A DNA stretch of 64,000 nt from contig NZ_QTWS01000016.1 of the NCBI RefSeq assembly GCF_003461245.1, positions 1-64,000 on the forward strand, written 5' to 3'. Each line of letters begins with the position of its first letter. The first letter of the stretch is position 1. This document shows positions 52,499 to 61,825 of this stretch, one piece after another. Source of the DNA: Blautia sp. AF19-10LB. GTDB lineage: Bacteria; Bacillota; Clostridia; Lachnospirales; Lachnospiraceae. The translations under genes and the position numbers were made by a program. Below the pieces are notes generated by a model. That model saw only the letters and a list, made by a program, of their open reading frames with translations, was not told the origin of the DNA and did no database searches.

Positions 52499-53222
52499 TC
52501 CTGTATCCTCGTGGTGTTACCATCTTGCCGTTGATTTCTTTTGTCTGAGAATTTCCGATAAATACGGTTGTAAACATATCCACCTGTGTGTCACGAAGTT
52601 CTTTCAGAGTCATCAGATGATATTCTTCTCCTTCACGTCCGATATTGCAGACAGTTCCGCAGACAGTGTCCGGGGATTTGTACTGCATCATCAGGTCACA
52701 AGCTTTCTGAAGATAATCATGACGTTTTTTGCTGGATGGGTTATAGAGACAGATCACGAAATCTGCCTGAGATGCGCCGAGAAGTCTTGCCTCGATCTTT
52801 TCCCACGGAGTGAGAAGGTCACTTAAACTGATGAGACAGAAATCATGGATCAGTGGTGCACCAAGGACTGCTGCCCCGCCAAGTGCTGCTGTGACACCAG
52901 GGACGATCTCAAGTTCTACTTCCGGATAATTTACGCCAACTTCATACATAAGGCCTGCCATACCGTAAACACCGGCATCTCCACTGCAGATCATGGAAAC
53001 AACTTTGCCTTTCATTGCTTCCTCAAATGCCAGAACGCAGCGGTCAACTTCTTTTTTCATTGGTGTGGTCAGGAATTCTTTGTCCGGAAATGTGTCTTTG
53101 ACAAGATCTACATAGACGGTATATCCGATAATCGCATCACTTTTTTTCAGAGCTTCCATTGCTATACCGGTCATCTGATCACAGCCTCCCGGTCCGATTC
53201 CTACAACATATATTTTATTCAA
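52491..53222 (-). CDS. cbiH: Cobalt-precorrin-3 C17-methyltransferase (CbiH)
   Basis: This 243-residue SAM methyltransferase catalyses C17 methylation with ring contraction. It has the N-terminal motif VVGIGPGGCDQMT (5-17), the VSMICSGDAGVYGMAGL loop (~74-90) and the CLYNPSSKKRHDYL segment characteristic of CbiH/CobJ. It overlaps cbiG by 8 nt upstream and the fusion gene by 8 nt downstream. CbiG is needed to open the lactone it forms and is encoded next to it. Confidence 0.94.
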   Translation of the reverse strand: MNKIYVVGIGPGGCDQMTGIAMEALKKSDAIIGYTVYVDLVKDTFPDKEFLTTPMKKEVDRCVLAFEEAMKGKVVSMICSGDAGVYGMAGLMYEVGVNYPEVELEIVPGVTAALGGAAVLGAPLIHDFCLISLSDLLTPWEKIEARLLGASQADFVICLYNPSSKKRHDYLQKACDLMMQYKSPDTVCGTVCNIGREGEEYHLMTLKELRDTQVDMFTTVFIGNSQTKEINGKMVTPRGYRNV

Positions 53223-54273
53223 AATGTACCTCCCATTTCCGGAGTCCCAGAGCTGTCGTCACGCCCTCTCTCCCGGTCTTTTTTCTGATAAGGCTGCCAT
53301 TGCCGGATGCAAGTACTGCGCTTCTCTCACAGACATTCTCTACGCCTGTGATGGTCCGGACAAAAGCAGATGGAGTAAATTCTCCTTTTACTTCTTTTAA
53401 TTCTTCTTCTGTATAAGTGACAAAAGGGATCTTCCATTCCTCTGCCAGGGCATTAAGCCCAGGCTCGTCTTTCTTAAGGGAAATGCTTGCAAGATTTCCA
53501 ACTGCCTGACGGTAGATATCCGCTTCCCTGAGGCAGTTCTCTGCTTCTCTCAGGATGACTTCTGTTTCTTTGTTCTTACGGCATCCCATTCCGAGTGTGA
53601 CTGCCGGCGGAACTACCTGCGTGGTAGAGGCAAACGGCAGACAGGACGGGTGGATCGTAACCGCAACACCGATCTCCGGGGCAGTTCCTCCATCGAACGG
53701 GGTTCCATCCGCGCTGCACGCTGTCAGTCCTTCTGGAAGAGATCCTTCAAATGGAAATTCACTGTAAAATCCCACGGACTCACCCGCAAGCAGTGCCGCT
53801 GAGACTTCCTTCGCTGCTTTCATGAAGAAGATCTCACAGCCGTTTTTTTTGGCAAAAACATCAACTGCGAACCGCTTATGAAGGTCAGTCGCTGTCGTCA
53901 CGATCGGCTGTGCCTCCAGAATCTCTGCCGTTTCAAGAGTCAGTGCATTCGCCCCGCCCAGGTGTCCGGACAAAAGTGAGATCACAAACTGTCCGCACTC
54001 ATCCACGACAAGAACTGCCGGATCTGATTTCTTACTGGCAACCTGTGGTGCGATGCTGCGTACGGCGATCCCGCAGGCTCCGACAAAGATCATCCCGTCA
54101 TCCTTCTGGAAATGCTCTGCTGTCCAGTTTCCTGTACTTTCCGTAACAGAATCTTCCAGATATTTACTCTTTTTGTAAAGTTTGGTGTGATACCCCTGTG
54201 CGTTCAGTCCTTCCTGGAGTTTCAGAGCTGTCTGAAATCCGGTAAGGCTGAAGCATATGATAGAAATATCCAT
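53215..54273 (-). CDS. cbiG: Cobalt-precorrin-5A hydrolase (CbiG)
   Basis: This 352-residue hydrolase opens the delta-lactone and releases acetaldehyde. CbiG hallmarks are visible: MIFVGACGIAVRSIAP and LLSGHLGGANALT in the N-terminal half, and GMGCRKNKE plus the ASISLKKDEPGL region in the C-terminal half. ATG 54273 starts the fold (MDISIICFSLTG) 7 nt after the cbiF stop, with only a weak ribosome site, so translational coupling is likely. The longer ORF overlaps cbiF by 44 nt. Confidence 0.92.
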   Translation of the reverse strand: MDISIICFSLTGFQTALKLQEGLNAQGYHTKLYKKSKYLEDSVTESTGNWTAEHFQKDDGMIFVGACGIAVRSIAPQVASKKSDPAVLVVDECGQFVISLLSGHLGGANALTLETAEILEAQPIVTTATDLHKRFAVDVFAKKNGCEIFFMKAAKEVSAALLAGESVGFYSEFPFEGSLPEGLTACSADGTPFDGGTAPEIGVAVTIHPSCLPFASTTQVVPPAVTLGMGCRKNKETEVILREAENCLREADIYRQAVGNLASISLKKDEPGLNALAEEWKIPFVTYTEEELKEVKGEFTPSAFVRTITGVENVCERSAVLASGNGSLIRKKTGREGVTTALGLRKWEVHFE

Positions 54274-54280
54274 ATTATTC

Positions 54281-55039
54281 TTATTTGGTCGCTTCACGGA
54301 ATTCTGTGGTAAATCCCGGATCATAAAGCTTGGAACGGTCGTACTGGGCTGCCTTGACAGAATCTCCGATGATCATAAGTGCAGTCTTGGTAATGTTGTT
54401 CTCTGCTGCTGTCTGTGCAAGTGTTCCGACTGTGCAGACAAATTTCTTCTCATCCGGCCAGGTTGCCTTGTAAACGATCGCTGCCGGTGTATCTGCTGTG
54501 TATCCGCCCTCGATCAGTCGTCTGCTCAGTTCTTCGAGCATTCCGGTACTCAAGAATATGACCATGGTTGCCTGATGTGCCGCAAAAGACTGGATGCTCT
54601 CCTTGCTCGGAACCGGTGTACGTCCTTCCATTCTGGTGATGATCACGCTCTGTGAGATCTCCGGAAGTGTGTACTCCAGATTCAGTGCACTTGCTGCACC
54701 GCAGAATGCGCTGACTCCTGGACAGTAATCGTAGGAAATCCCCTTCTCATCGAGAATGTCCATCTGCTCACGGATCGCACCGTAGATACACGGATCGCCG
54801 GTGTGAAGACGTACGGTCATCTTACCCTCTGCCTCTGCGTTTTCGATGACAGAAATTACTTCTTCCAGTGTCATCTTGGCACTGTTGTGGATCGTACATA
54901 CGTCCTTGCTGTATTCAAGAAGCTGCGGATTTACAAGAGATCCTGCATAAATGATCACGTCCGCCTCCTCAAGATACTGTTTTCCTCTGACTGTGATAAG
55001 ATCCGGTGCTCCCGGTCCTGCTCCTACAAAATGAACCAT
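54281..55039 (-). CDS. cbiF: Cobalt-precorrin-4 C11-methyltransferase (CbiF)
   Basis: This 252-residue tetrapyrrole methylase has HFVGAGPGAPDLITVRG at 3-19, the LHTGDPCIYGAIREQ loop near 78-92 and YCPGVSAFCGAASALN, all as in CbiF/CobM. It methylates C11 of cobalt-precorrin-4. Its ATG shares one base with the cbiD stop, and cbiG follows after 7 nt. The set of methyltransferases present (L, H, F, D, E, T) covers every C-methylation of the anaerobic route. Confidence 0.95.
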   Translation of the reverse strand: MVHFVGAGPGAPDLITVRGKQYLEEADVIIYAGSLVNPQLLEYSKDVCTIHNSAKMTLEEVISVIENAEAEGKMTVRLHTGDPCIYGAIREQMDILDEKGISYDYCPGVSAFCGAASALNLEYTLPEISQSVIITRMEGRTPVPSKESIQSFAAHQATMVIFLSTGMLEELSRRLIEGGYTADTPAAIVYKATWPDEKKFVCTVGTLAQTAAENNITKTALMIIGDSVKAAQYDRSKLYDPGFTTEFREATK

Positions 55040-56214
55040 TATTCCTTTTCTCCTTTGCTAATTTTATCGATCAATTCCGCTGCATTTGCTGTCTGTCCGA
55101 GGTATCCATATTCATTGGAAAAGATCACTGCTCCGAGCAGGATCTGCTGGTAGGAGCGATGGTCCAGATAGAATTGGATCCTGTCTGTGATCTCCTTCAT
55201 CGTTTCCTTAAGAATGTGGTTCTCGTCGAGGACTCGCAATGCTTCGTCTGTGGTATTACACTGCAGAATGGATCTGGCACATGCAAGATCCCCGCCTGCA
55301 CGGATGGCATTGGAACAAAGTACCTCCATACGTGCATCTGCACTGTGTGAATGGGTGTTCATGATCCCTGCCGCAACCTTGACAAATTTGCCGATATGAG
55401 AGATAAAAAGAATCCCTTTCACGCCCATATCTACTGCCATGTCGATCGTCTCACCTACATAGTTGCTGCATTTGATGTTTTTTTCGAAAGGAAGCTCCAT
55501 GTGCTCCCTCAGATAATCGGCTCCGTAGTTTCCAGGTGTCACAAGCATGTACTGCTCACCCATTGCTGCATGCTGTGTCATTTCCACCCGGATACTGTCG
55601 ATCAGAGCTTTCTCACTCATAGGCTCTACGATACCGGATGTTCCAAGAATCGATATTCCGCCCACGATTCCCAGACGGGGATTGAAGGTCTTTCTGGCTA
55701 TCTTCTCCCCTTCCGGCACAGAGATCGTCACTTTGAGTCCGCCCTCATAGTGATACTGATCTGCAATTTCTTCGACTGCCTGTAAGATCATAGCTCTCGG
55801 CACCGGATTGATCGCAGCCTCCCCGACCTTCTGGGAAAGCCCGGGCTTCGTCACCCGTCCTACTCCGATACCTCCATCTATCACGATGCGGTCTTCCATA
55901 TCTGACCGTATCAAAAATTTCTCAACTTTCGCATAAACCAGGATTCCATTTGTGGTATCCGGATCGTCTCCTGCATCCTTACGGACCGCGCAGCTTGCCG
56001 CGTTCTCACTTCGTTTCCTGTCCAGGATCTCCAGGTGAAGAAGGATTCCCTTCGGAGTCATCAGCTCCACTTCACTGATCTCATCCTCTCCAAGCAGAAG
56101 TCGTACTGCTCCCCTGGCAGCCCCAGCCGCACAGGAACCAGTCGTATAACCAAAGTGTAATTTCTTCTGGTTTCTGATTACATAATAATCTTCCAGTCCG
56201 TTTTTCTGTACCAT
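55039..56214 (-). CDS. cbiD: Cobalt-precorrin-5B C1-methyltransferase (CbiD)
   Basis: This 391-residue C1-methyltransferase is specific to the anaerobic route. Signature segments are LHFGYTTGSCAAGAARGA at 19-36, GIGVGRVTKPGL, and the GYTTG-linked AINPVPRAMI region. The C-terminal helical part is complete. It heads the ten-gene operon. A sigma-A promoter (TTGACT-17-TATAAT) lies about 30 nt upstream of the ATG, and a GGAGG-type site precedes it. No cobalamin riboswitch was recognised upstream. Confidence 0.94.
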   Translation of the reverse strand: MVQKNGLEDYYVIRNQKKLHFGYTTGSCAAGAARGAVRLLLGEDEISEVELMTPKGILLHLEILDRKRSENAASCAVRKDAGDDPDTTNGILVYAKVEKFLIRSDMEDRIVIDGGIGVGRVTKPGLSQKVGEAAINPVPRAMILQAVEEIADQYHYEGGLKVTISVPEGEKIARKTFNPRLGIVGGISILGTSGIVEPMSEKALIDSIRVEMTQHAAMGEQYMLVTPGNYGADYLREHMELPFEKNIKCSNYVGETIDMAVDMGVKGILFISHIGKFVKVAAGIMNTHSHSADARMEVLCSNAIRAGGDLACARSILQCNTTDEALRVLDENHILKETMKEITDRIQFYLDHRSYQQILLGAVIFSNEYGYLGQTANAAELIDKISKGEKE

Positions 56215-56241
56215 AAATCTCCTCCTTGTATCCGCTCACTA

Positions 56242-56270
56242 ATTATATTATTTTGTATAAAAAAAGTCAA
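56242..56270 (-). promoter_or_regulatory. Promoter of the cbi operon
   Basis: TTGACT (56265-56270) and TATAAT (56242-56247) have a 17-bp spacer on the minus strand. The transcript leader before cbiD is only about 20 nt. A second GTTGACTTTT copy lies roughly 40 bp upstream (near 56301-56310). Confidence 0.75.
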
Positions 56271-56322
56271 CGAAATGCACCTGTTTTCGGGCAATGCCCA
56301 AAAGTCAACATAACAGGCACTT

Positions 56323-56363
56323 CCGGCATCGGGAATGCTTCATAACATATAAATCGATGCCGG
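56323..56363. repeat. 9-bp hairpin upstream of the cbi promoter
   Basis: CCGGCATCG (56323-56331) pairs with CGATGCCGG (56355-56363) around a 23-nt loop. No T-run follows on either strand. It lies upstream of the -35 box, with a small GGGCATTGCCC palindrome between them, so it may be an operator or part of a longer transcript from a further promoter. Confidence 0.4.
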
Positions 56364-56432
56364 ATGATTGTTAGAAGAGAAAATTGGCCGGAGCTTACAC
56401 AAAAAAGGCCGACCCACAAACCAGATCTTGCA

Positions 56433-56465
56433 CAAAAAGACCGACCTGCAAGCCGGGTCGGTCTT
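56433..56465 (-). terminator. Terminator of the L,D-transpeptidase gene
   Basis: AAGACCGACC (56437-56446) pairs with GGTCGGTCTT (56456-56465), followed on the minus strand by TTTTTG. A decayed copy of the left arm and its A-run lies just downstream (about 56396-56416), as if the half-site had been duplicated. Confidence 0.82.
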
Positions 56466-56470
56466 CTTAT

Positions 56471-57913
56471 TTAATAGATGATGATCGGATAGCCACCATC
56501 GATCGTATTGTAGATCAGAGCTGCCTGGTCTTCAGGGAGGTTGATGCAGCCGTGGCTGCCGGCGCCGGATTTGTAGCGGTTTCCTCCGAAGGAAGACTGC
56601 CAGGATGCGTCGTGAAGTCCCTGACCGTATACGAACGGCATCCAGTAGTTTACTTTGACATTGTAGCCATATTCTTCGCTTGATAATTCAAACGGACTTG
56701 CCTTGTATGCGATCGGCCATGCACCACGGTAGGTCTCTCTGCCTTTGGTCGGAGCACCGCTTACGATGTCGGTTTCTGTCACAAGCGCACCGTCTTTGTA
56801 AAGCCACAGATGCTGGTTATCCAGGCTGACTTCTATGTAGCTGCCCGCCAGGTCGTCGGTCCCGTTGCGCTGCATTCCCTGAATGCTGTATACCGGATCT
56901 CTGGAAACTGCGGTGCCGCTCTTTAAGTCCTCGAGAAGCTGTGCAAGTTCTCCGTCCTGGTCGATCTGGAAGCCGTATTCATTTCCTGAGATCGTCACAT
57001 CATTTCCATAGGAAGTATGGAAAGTTCTCGGTACATAGATCGTATTATAGGTATTCGCAAGATTCTGGATATATGCCTTCGCTGCTTCCTGGTCAATTCC
57101 GATATTTTCTCCGTCGATCGTGATCCAGGAATTAATGGTCTGGGAATCCAGGACTTCTGTACTCTCTCCAAATGTATAGGTAACTGTTGTACTTCTGTAT
57201 TTGTCAAGCTGGTCATTCAGGCTGGTCAGCTTGTTCTGCATCTCCTCATCTGCGGAAACATCCGGGAGCTGATAACATTCTGTACCCATCGTAATATCTG
57301 CTTCTGCATCAAGAAGTGCAGAAGTAAAATCCGCATCCAGTGTCTGATCCACAAAGCTCATCAGACGGCTTTCATCAATCTCATCGCCCTGTACCTCACT
57401 GGTAATCGTAAATTCTTTCTTTGCGTCATCATACTGGATCGATGCATTTGTAGAAGAGGTACGTTCCCTGTCACCAAAATGGTCTGCTGTCAGTGCACTC
57501 TTTTCCTGCTCGGCATCCTTGTTGACTTTGTAAGAGATATTTACATTCTCCTGTTCTGCAAAGATCTTGCGGTTTGCCTCTCTCTTCTTCTGAAGTTCTG
57601 TAAGCTGCGTCGTAAGGTCATTTTCATCCAGGCTGTAACCCAGATCTTTCAGAGTCAGACTGTAGACATCCGCTCCGTTTTCCTTAAAAACGATCTTCTT
57701 ATCCTGGAATGTAGTCAGGATCTTCTGCTTTGCATCCTCCACACCCAGTTTCGACACATCCAGTCCATAGATCGTGATCTTGCGCCCCAGTGTATTCGTA
57801 TCTGCCACATGGATATAGGCAAAAAATCCCACTACCAGTGCCACTACTGCACCAACGCATACTCCCAAGATGATCTTCAGTGTCTTTTTGCTGATCTTTT
57901 TTTCTTCACTCAT
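56471..57913 (-). CDS. L,D-transpeptidase (YkuD family) with N-terminal membrane anchor
   Basis: This 480-residue protein has one membrane helix (TLKIILGVCVGAVVALVVGFFAYI, ~10-33), a long extracellular region (~50-340) of the peptidoglycan-binding type seen in clostridial Ldt proteins, and a C-terminal YkuD domain. The catalytic cysteine C456 is in GSHGCINLPE, with the upstream histidine of the motif in GLHDASWQ. It would make 3-3 peptidoglycan cross-links. The gene is monocistronic, with a terminator just after the stop. Confidence 0.9.
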   Translation of the reverse strand: MSEEKKISKKTLKIILGVCVGAVVALVVGFFAYIHVADTNTLGRKITIYGLDVSKLGVEDAKQKILTTFQDKKIVFKENGADVYSLTLKDLGYSLDENDLTTQLTELQKKREANRKIFAEQENVNISYKVNKDAEQEKSALTADHFGDRERTSSTNASIQYDDAKKEFTITSEVQGDEIDESRLMSFVDQTLDADFTSALLDAEADITMGTECYQLPDVSADEEMQNKLTSLNDQLDKYRSTTVTYTFGESTEVLDSQTINSWITIDGENIGIDQEAAKAYIQNLANTYNTIYVPRTFHTSYGNDVTISGNEYGFQIDQDGELAQLLEDLKSGTAVSRDPVYSIQGMQRNGTDDLAGSYIEVSLDNQHLWLYKDGALVTETDIVSGAPTKGRETYRGAWPIAYKASPFELSSEEYGYNVKVNYWMPFVYGQGLHDASWQSSFGGNRYKSGAGSHGCINLPEDQAALIYNTIDGGYPIIIY

Positions 57914-58129
57914 TGTCTCATTCCCCCGGCCTTATGTATTTCAGCTTATGTAAAAATCTTCCTTTTTATTATAGCGGTGGACCATAAATCCCCTGTAACC
58001 GCTATTTACCTTATTTTATACCAGATTGCGATTCTGTTTTCCATTTATTTTTGCAAAATCTGTGGAATTTTTTTTCTTGTTGCCCTATACTGATGCCAGA
58101 TAAAAAAACAAACTGGAGAAACTAACCAT

Positions 58130-59011
58130 ATGGACAGAATTTTAACATATACCATCACCCCGCAGGAGGACGGCATGCAGGTACTTGAATTCCTGCGGTC
58201 AAAAGGGTTTTCCCGGCACATCCTGACTTCCATGAAGCCGGATAAAGAAGCACTTCTCGTAAACGGAATGCGCGCCGGGGGACGAAGCATTCTCAAAGAA
58301 GGAGACCATTTCCGGGTGCGCGTCATGGAAACAGGCAGCATGGAAGGGATCGTTCCTGCTCCCCTGCCCCTTGATATTCTTTATGAAGATGAAGACATCC
58401 TTGTCTTAAATAAACCGGCTGATATGCCTGTGCATCCTTCGATCGGAAATTATACAAACACCCTCGCCAATGCTGCAGCATTCTATTTCCAGCAAAAAAA
58501 CGAACTCTGCCCGTTCCGCTGCATCAACCGGCTGGACCGTGATACCTCCGGTTCACTGATCCTTGCAAAAAACGCGCTCAGCGCCGCGATCCTTTCCGCA
58601 CAGATGCGAAACCGTGAGATCCGCCGCACCTATCTGGCAGTTGTCTGCGGTGTCACCCCTCCATCCGGGACAGTCTCTGCCCCGATCGGACGTGTTTCCG
58701 ATTCCGTGATCCAGCGGCAGGTCGATCCGGAACATGGAGAATCCGCTGTCACACATTATGAACGGCTCGCTGTCCGAAATGATCATTCCCTCCTGGAGAT
58801 CCATCTGGAAACAGGACGCACCCACCAGATCCGGGTGCATATGGGATACATCGGACATCCACTCCCGGCAGATTATCTCTACCATCCGGTCTATGACCAT
58901 TTCAAAAGACAGCCTCTGCATTCTTTCCAGCTTAATTTCCGGCATCCGCTGACCGGCAAAAACCTCTGCTTCACTGCCCCCGTCCCAAAAGACATGGCAC
59001 AGGCATTCTGA
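58130..59011 (+). CDS. RluD-family pseudouridine synthase
   Basis: This 293-residue RNA pseudouridine synthase has an N-terminal S4-like RNA-binding region (~15-75) and the catalytic motif CINRLDRDTSG with Asp136. Family members have HRLDxxTSG; here Asn replaces His, as in several Firmicute RluD/YlyB-type proteins. The C-terminal TGRTHQIRVHM segment is intact. The target uridine cannot be assigned. It is monocistronic and divergent from the transpeptidase gene. Confidence 0.9.
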   Translation: MDRILTYTITPQEDGMQVLEFLRSKGFSRHILTSMKPDKEALLVNGMRAGGRSILKEGDHFRVRVMETGSMEGIVPAPLPLDILYEDEDILVLNKPADMPVHPSIGNYTNTLANAAAFYFQQKNELCPFRCINRLDRDTSGSLILAKNALSAAILSAQMRNREIRRTYLAVVCGVTPPSGTVSAPIGRVSDSVIQRQVDPEHGESAVTHYERLAVRNDHSLLEIHLETGRTHQIRVHMGYIGHPLPADYLYHPVYDHFKRQPLHSFQLNFRHPLTGKNLCFTAPVPKDMAQAF

Positions 59012-59030
59012 AAAATTTTTTCGCAACAAA

Positions 59031-59076
59031 AAAATCACTTCCTCTGCTGTTTCACACAGTCAAAAGAAGTGATTTT
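59031..59076. terminator. Bidirectional terminator
   Basis: AAAATCACTTC (59031-59041) pairs with GAAGTGATTTT (59066-59076). T-rich flanks occur on both strands, ending the RluD-type gene and coaX. Confidence 0.8.
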
Positions 59077-59093
59077 ATAGTTACTGATTTTTA

Positions 59094-59858
59094 TTATTTG
59101 TTCTTGTCGTAAATGATCTGAAGTCCCTTGAGGAGCAGGTCTCCATCCCAGATCATCTCTCTTTTGCAGTGAGGAATAATCTTTTTGGACATTCCACCGG
59201 TTGCGATCACGGTGACTTTCTGTCCAAGTTCTTCTTCGATCCTGTCCACGATACCGTCCACCGCAGCTGCGTTTCCATAAAGGATCCCGCTCTTCATGCA
59301 GTCTACCGTATTTCTTCCAATGAGCCGTTTCGGCTCTTCAATACTGATCCCGCTCAGCTGTGATGCTCTGGAAGTCAGCGCATCCAGAGAGATCCGTACA
59401 CCCGGAAGAATCATTCCGCCGATATAGCGTTTCTTATCATCCAGAACAGAAATCGTAGTCGCTGTTCCCATATCCACGATGACCAGCGGTACCGGATACT
59501 GTGCCAGCGCCGCAACTGCGTCTGCCACACGGTCTGCTCCCATCTCTCCCGGATTATCCAGAACAATATTCAGTCCTGTCTTGACTCCTGGTCCCAGGAC
59601 CATCGGTTCTTTTTTGAGGATCTTCTCGACCGCAAGCTTCGCTGCATTGGTGATCTGCGGAACTACGGAAGAAATGATCGCACCCTCGATCTCAGAACGT
59701 TTGATGTGATGGATGTCAAGGATCGTCTTGAGGTCGATCGCATACTCCAGTTCTGTCTTGGTGTGGTTCGTGGAAATCCTCTCTATAAAGTAAATCTTCT
59801 CTTCTTCGATACAGCCAACTACAATGTTGGTGTTTCCGATATCAATGGCTAAAATCAT
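59094..59858 (-). CDS. coaX: Type III pantothenate kinase (CoaX)
   Basis: This 254-residue kinase of the ASKHA fold performs the first step of CoA synthesis and is insensitive to CoA feedback. The phosphate loop DIGNTNIVVG lies at 5-14, and GADRVADAVAA near 105-115 with the IVDMGTATT segment binds pantothenate and ATP. It follows the pantothenate transporter S gene by 27 nt and belongs to the coaBC-panT-coaX operon. Confidence 0.94.
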   Translation of the reverse strand: MILAIDIGNTNIVVGCIEEEKIYFIERISTNHTKTELEYAIDLKTILDIHHIKRSEIEGAIISSVVPQITNAAKLAVEKILKKEPMVLGPGVKTGLNIVLDNPGEMGADRVADAVAALAQYPVPLVIVDMGTATTISVLDDKKRYIGGMILPGVRISLDALTSRASQLSGISIEEPKRLIGRNTVDCMKSGILYGNAAAVDGIVDRIEEELGQKVTVIATGGMSKKIIPHCKREMIWDGDLLLKGLQIIYDKNK

Positions 59859-59885
59859 ATATTCTCATTCCTGTCTATATGCTTT

Positions 59886-60524
59886 TTATGCGGCAGTGTC
59901 AGGTTTTGCAATCTGAGATGCCGGAATCAGATGAGCCTTGGAAAGTGCGGTTCCTACAGCTGCTGTGATGATTGTTGAAGAAACCATCTCACTGATTGCA
60001 TTAACACCTACCATCATACAGCATCCAATGATCACATTTCTTCCACCCATAAGATTCTGGATCACTTCTGTGTTTCCGAACATTACAACCAGTGCGGTCA
60101 TAAAGAACAGAGTATTCAGGAATGCGGAAAAGAATCCGGTTACTGCACAGGATGCATATACATTTGTTTTCTTTCTCATTCCTCTGTAGATGAAACCGAT
60201 AAGTAATCCATCAAGAATACGAGGTACAAAACACTGAACTGCACTCAAGAATGGATTGATCTGAAACAGGGCTGCTCCCAGTGCGCTGGTACCGCCGATT
60301 CCCATTGCCTGTAAGAAACTGGTCAGTCCAAAAACGGCTCCGGCTACGGCTCCGCCTGTCGGTCCGAGAACGACCGCGCAGATTGCGACCGGAATGACAT
60401 TAAAGGTGACTGCCAGAGGTCCTATGTTCAGATATCCAAGTGGTGTGTACGCCATCAGAAAAAGGATTCCTGACATCAGACCAAGAATGGTGAGCTGTGA
60501 TGTGGTAAATTTGTTACTTTTCAT
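59886..60524 (-). CDS. ECF transporter S component, probably pantothenate (PanT)
   Basis: This 212-residue membrane protein has about six helices. ATG 60524 has a perfect AAGGAGG site; the longer ORF adds ten residues without one. The N-terminal helix LGLMSGILFLMAYTPLGYLNIGPL resembles the substrate-binding S units of ECF vitamin importers. Its location between coaBC and coaX argues for pantothenate. The energising EcfAA'T module is not encoded here. Confidence 0.85.
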   Translation of the reverse strand: MKSNKFTTSQLTILGLMSGILFLMAYTPLGYLNIGPLAVTFNVIPVAICAVVLGPTGGAVAGAVFGLTSFLQAMGIGGTSALGAALFQINPFLSAVQCFVPRILDGLLIGFIYRGMRKKTNVYASCAVTGFFSAFLNTLFFMTALVVMFGNTEVIQNLMGGRNVIIGCCMMVGVNAISEMVSSTIITAAVGTALSKAHLIPASQIAKPDTAA

Positions 60525-60578
60525 GTTTTTCCTCCTTGTTATCGTTCCCTCCATGGGGATACAATACGGTGCGGAACT

Positions 60579-60604
60579 GCGGGTATGTGATTTTATTTAC
60601 CCGC
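60579..60604. repeat. Stem-loop between coaBC and the ECF S gene
   Basis: GCGGGTA (60579-60585) pairs with TACCCGC (60598-60604) around a 12-nt loop, between coaBC and the transporter gene. There is no T-run after it on the minus strand. It may limit readthrough or stabilise the message. Confidence 0.4.
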
Positions 60605-60619
60605 CTCCTGGTGAACGGG

Positions 60620-61825
60620 TTACTGTTCCCTTTCTTTCATGATAGAAAGGATCTTATCCAGAATGACGTTGGCTGCATCCTCCTTGCTCATAAGCTGGAG
60701 TGATACGTCCTCATCCTGTGTAATCAGGGTCAGCACATTGGTATCACCCTGGAAACCGGCGCCTGCAACCTTGAGGTTGTTCGCTGCCACCATATCCAGA
60801 TGTTTCTTACCAAGCTTCGCCCTGGAATTACCGATCATGTTCTGAGTCTCCATGGAAAATCCACAGAGGAACTGCTGCGGAGTACGATGTTCTCCCAGGT
60901 ATTTGAGAATATCGTCCGTTTTTTTCAGTTCAATACTCATTTCTTTGTCCTGCTTCTTGACCTTCTCATCAAAAACCTGCTTCGGGCGGTAGTCTGCCAC
61001 GGCTGCTGCCTTGATGATGATGTCCTGCTCTGCACTTACGAAAGTCACCGCATCAAACATATCCTTCGCGGTCACGACCGGTACCACCTTTACAAAAGGC
61101 GGCGGCGTGATGCTGCATGGTCCGCTGACCAGAGTGACATCTGCGCCACGGAGCATAGCTGCTTTTGCCAGTGCATAGCCCATCTTGCCGGAAGAATGGT
61201 TGGTGATGTAGCGCACCGGATCAATGGATTCCTGGGTAGGTCCGGCTGTGACCAGAACCTTCTTTCCCTCAAGATCCTTCTCCGCTGCGATCTCCCTCAA
61301 GATGTAAGAAAGCAGTGTTTCCGGCTCCGGCATCTTACCGGCTCCGGTGTCCCCGCAGGCAAGGTAGCCGCTCGCTGGCTGGATCACTTCGTATCCATAA
61401 TGCTCAAGCGTCTTAAGATTATCCTGCAGGATCGGATTTTCAAACATATTTGTATTCATGGCAGGGGAAATGAATTTCTTACATTTGCATGCCATGATCG
61501 TTGTTGTCAGCATATCATCTGCGATCCCATGTGCAAGTTTGCCGATCACATTGGCACTGGCAGGTGCGATCATGACTACGTCTGCCTTCTTTGCAATGGA
61601 AACATGTTCTACCTGGAACTGAAAATTTCTGTCAAAGGTATCTACCAGACATTTCGTTCCGGTAAGCGATTCAAATGTAATCGGTGTGATAAAATTGGTT
61701 GCATTCTTCGTCATCAGCACATGGACCTCTGCGTGAAGTTTCTTCAGTGCACTTGCAAGATATGCGATTTTGTATGCCGCAATGCTTCCGGTCACTCCCA
61801 GAAGAACGGTTTTACCCTTTAACAT
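60620..61825 (-). CDS. coaBC: Phosphopantothenoylcysteine decarboxylase/synthetase (CoaBC)
   Basis: This 401-residue bifunctional enzyme first joins cysteine to 4'-phosphopantothenate and then decarboxylates the product. The CoaC flavoprotein half (1 to ~185) has GVTGSIAAYK and the PAMNTNMF substrate motif. The CoaB half has VTAGPTQESIDPVRYITNHSSGKMG. It is the first gene of the operon with the S protein and coaX. Confidence 0.95.
   Translation of the reverse strand: MLKGKTVLLGVTGSIAAYKIAYLASALKKLHAEVHVLMTKNATNFITPITFESLTGTKCLVDTFDRNFQFQVEHVSIAKKADVVMIAPASANVIGKLAHGIADDMLTTTIMACKCKKFISPAMNTNMFENPILQDNLKTLEHYGYEVIQPASGYLACGDTGAGKMPEPETLLSYILREIAAEKDLEGKKVLVTAGPTQESIDPVRYITNHSSGKMGYALAKAAMLRGADVTLVSGPCSITPPPFVKVVPVVTAKDMFDAVTFVSAEQDIIIKAAAVADYRPKQVFDEKVKKQDKEMSIELKKTDDILKYLGEHRTPQQFLCGFSMETQNMIGNSRAKLGKKHLDMVAANNLKVAGAGFQGDTNVLTLITQDEDVSLQLMSKEDAANVILDKILSIMKEREQ

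Noticed and set aside
57017..58093. 358-residue plus-strand ORF opposite the L,D-transpeptidase
   Set aside because: Antisense shadow with Cys/Ile-rich low-information sequence and no ribosome site.
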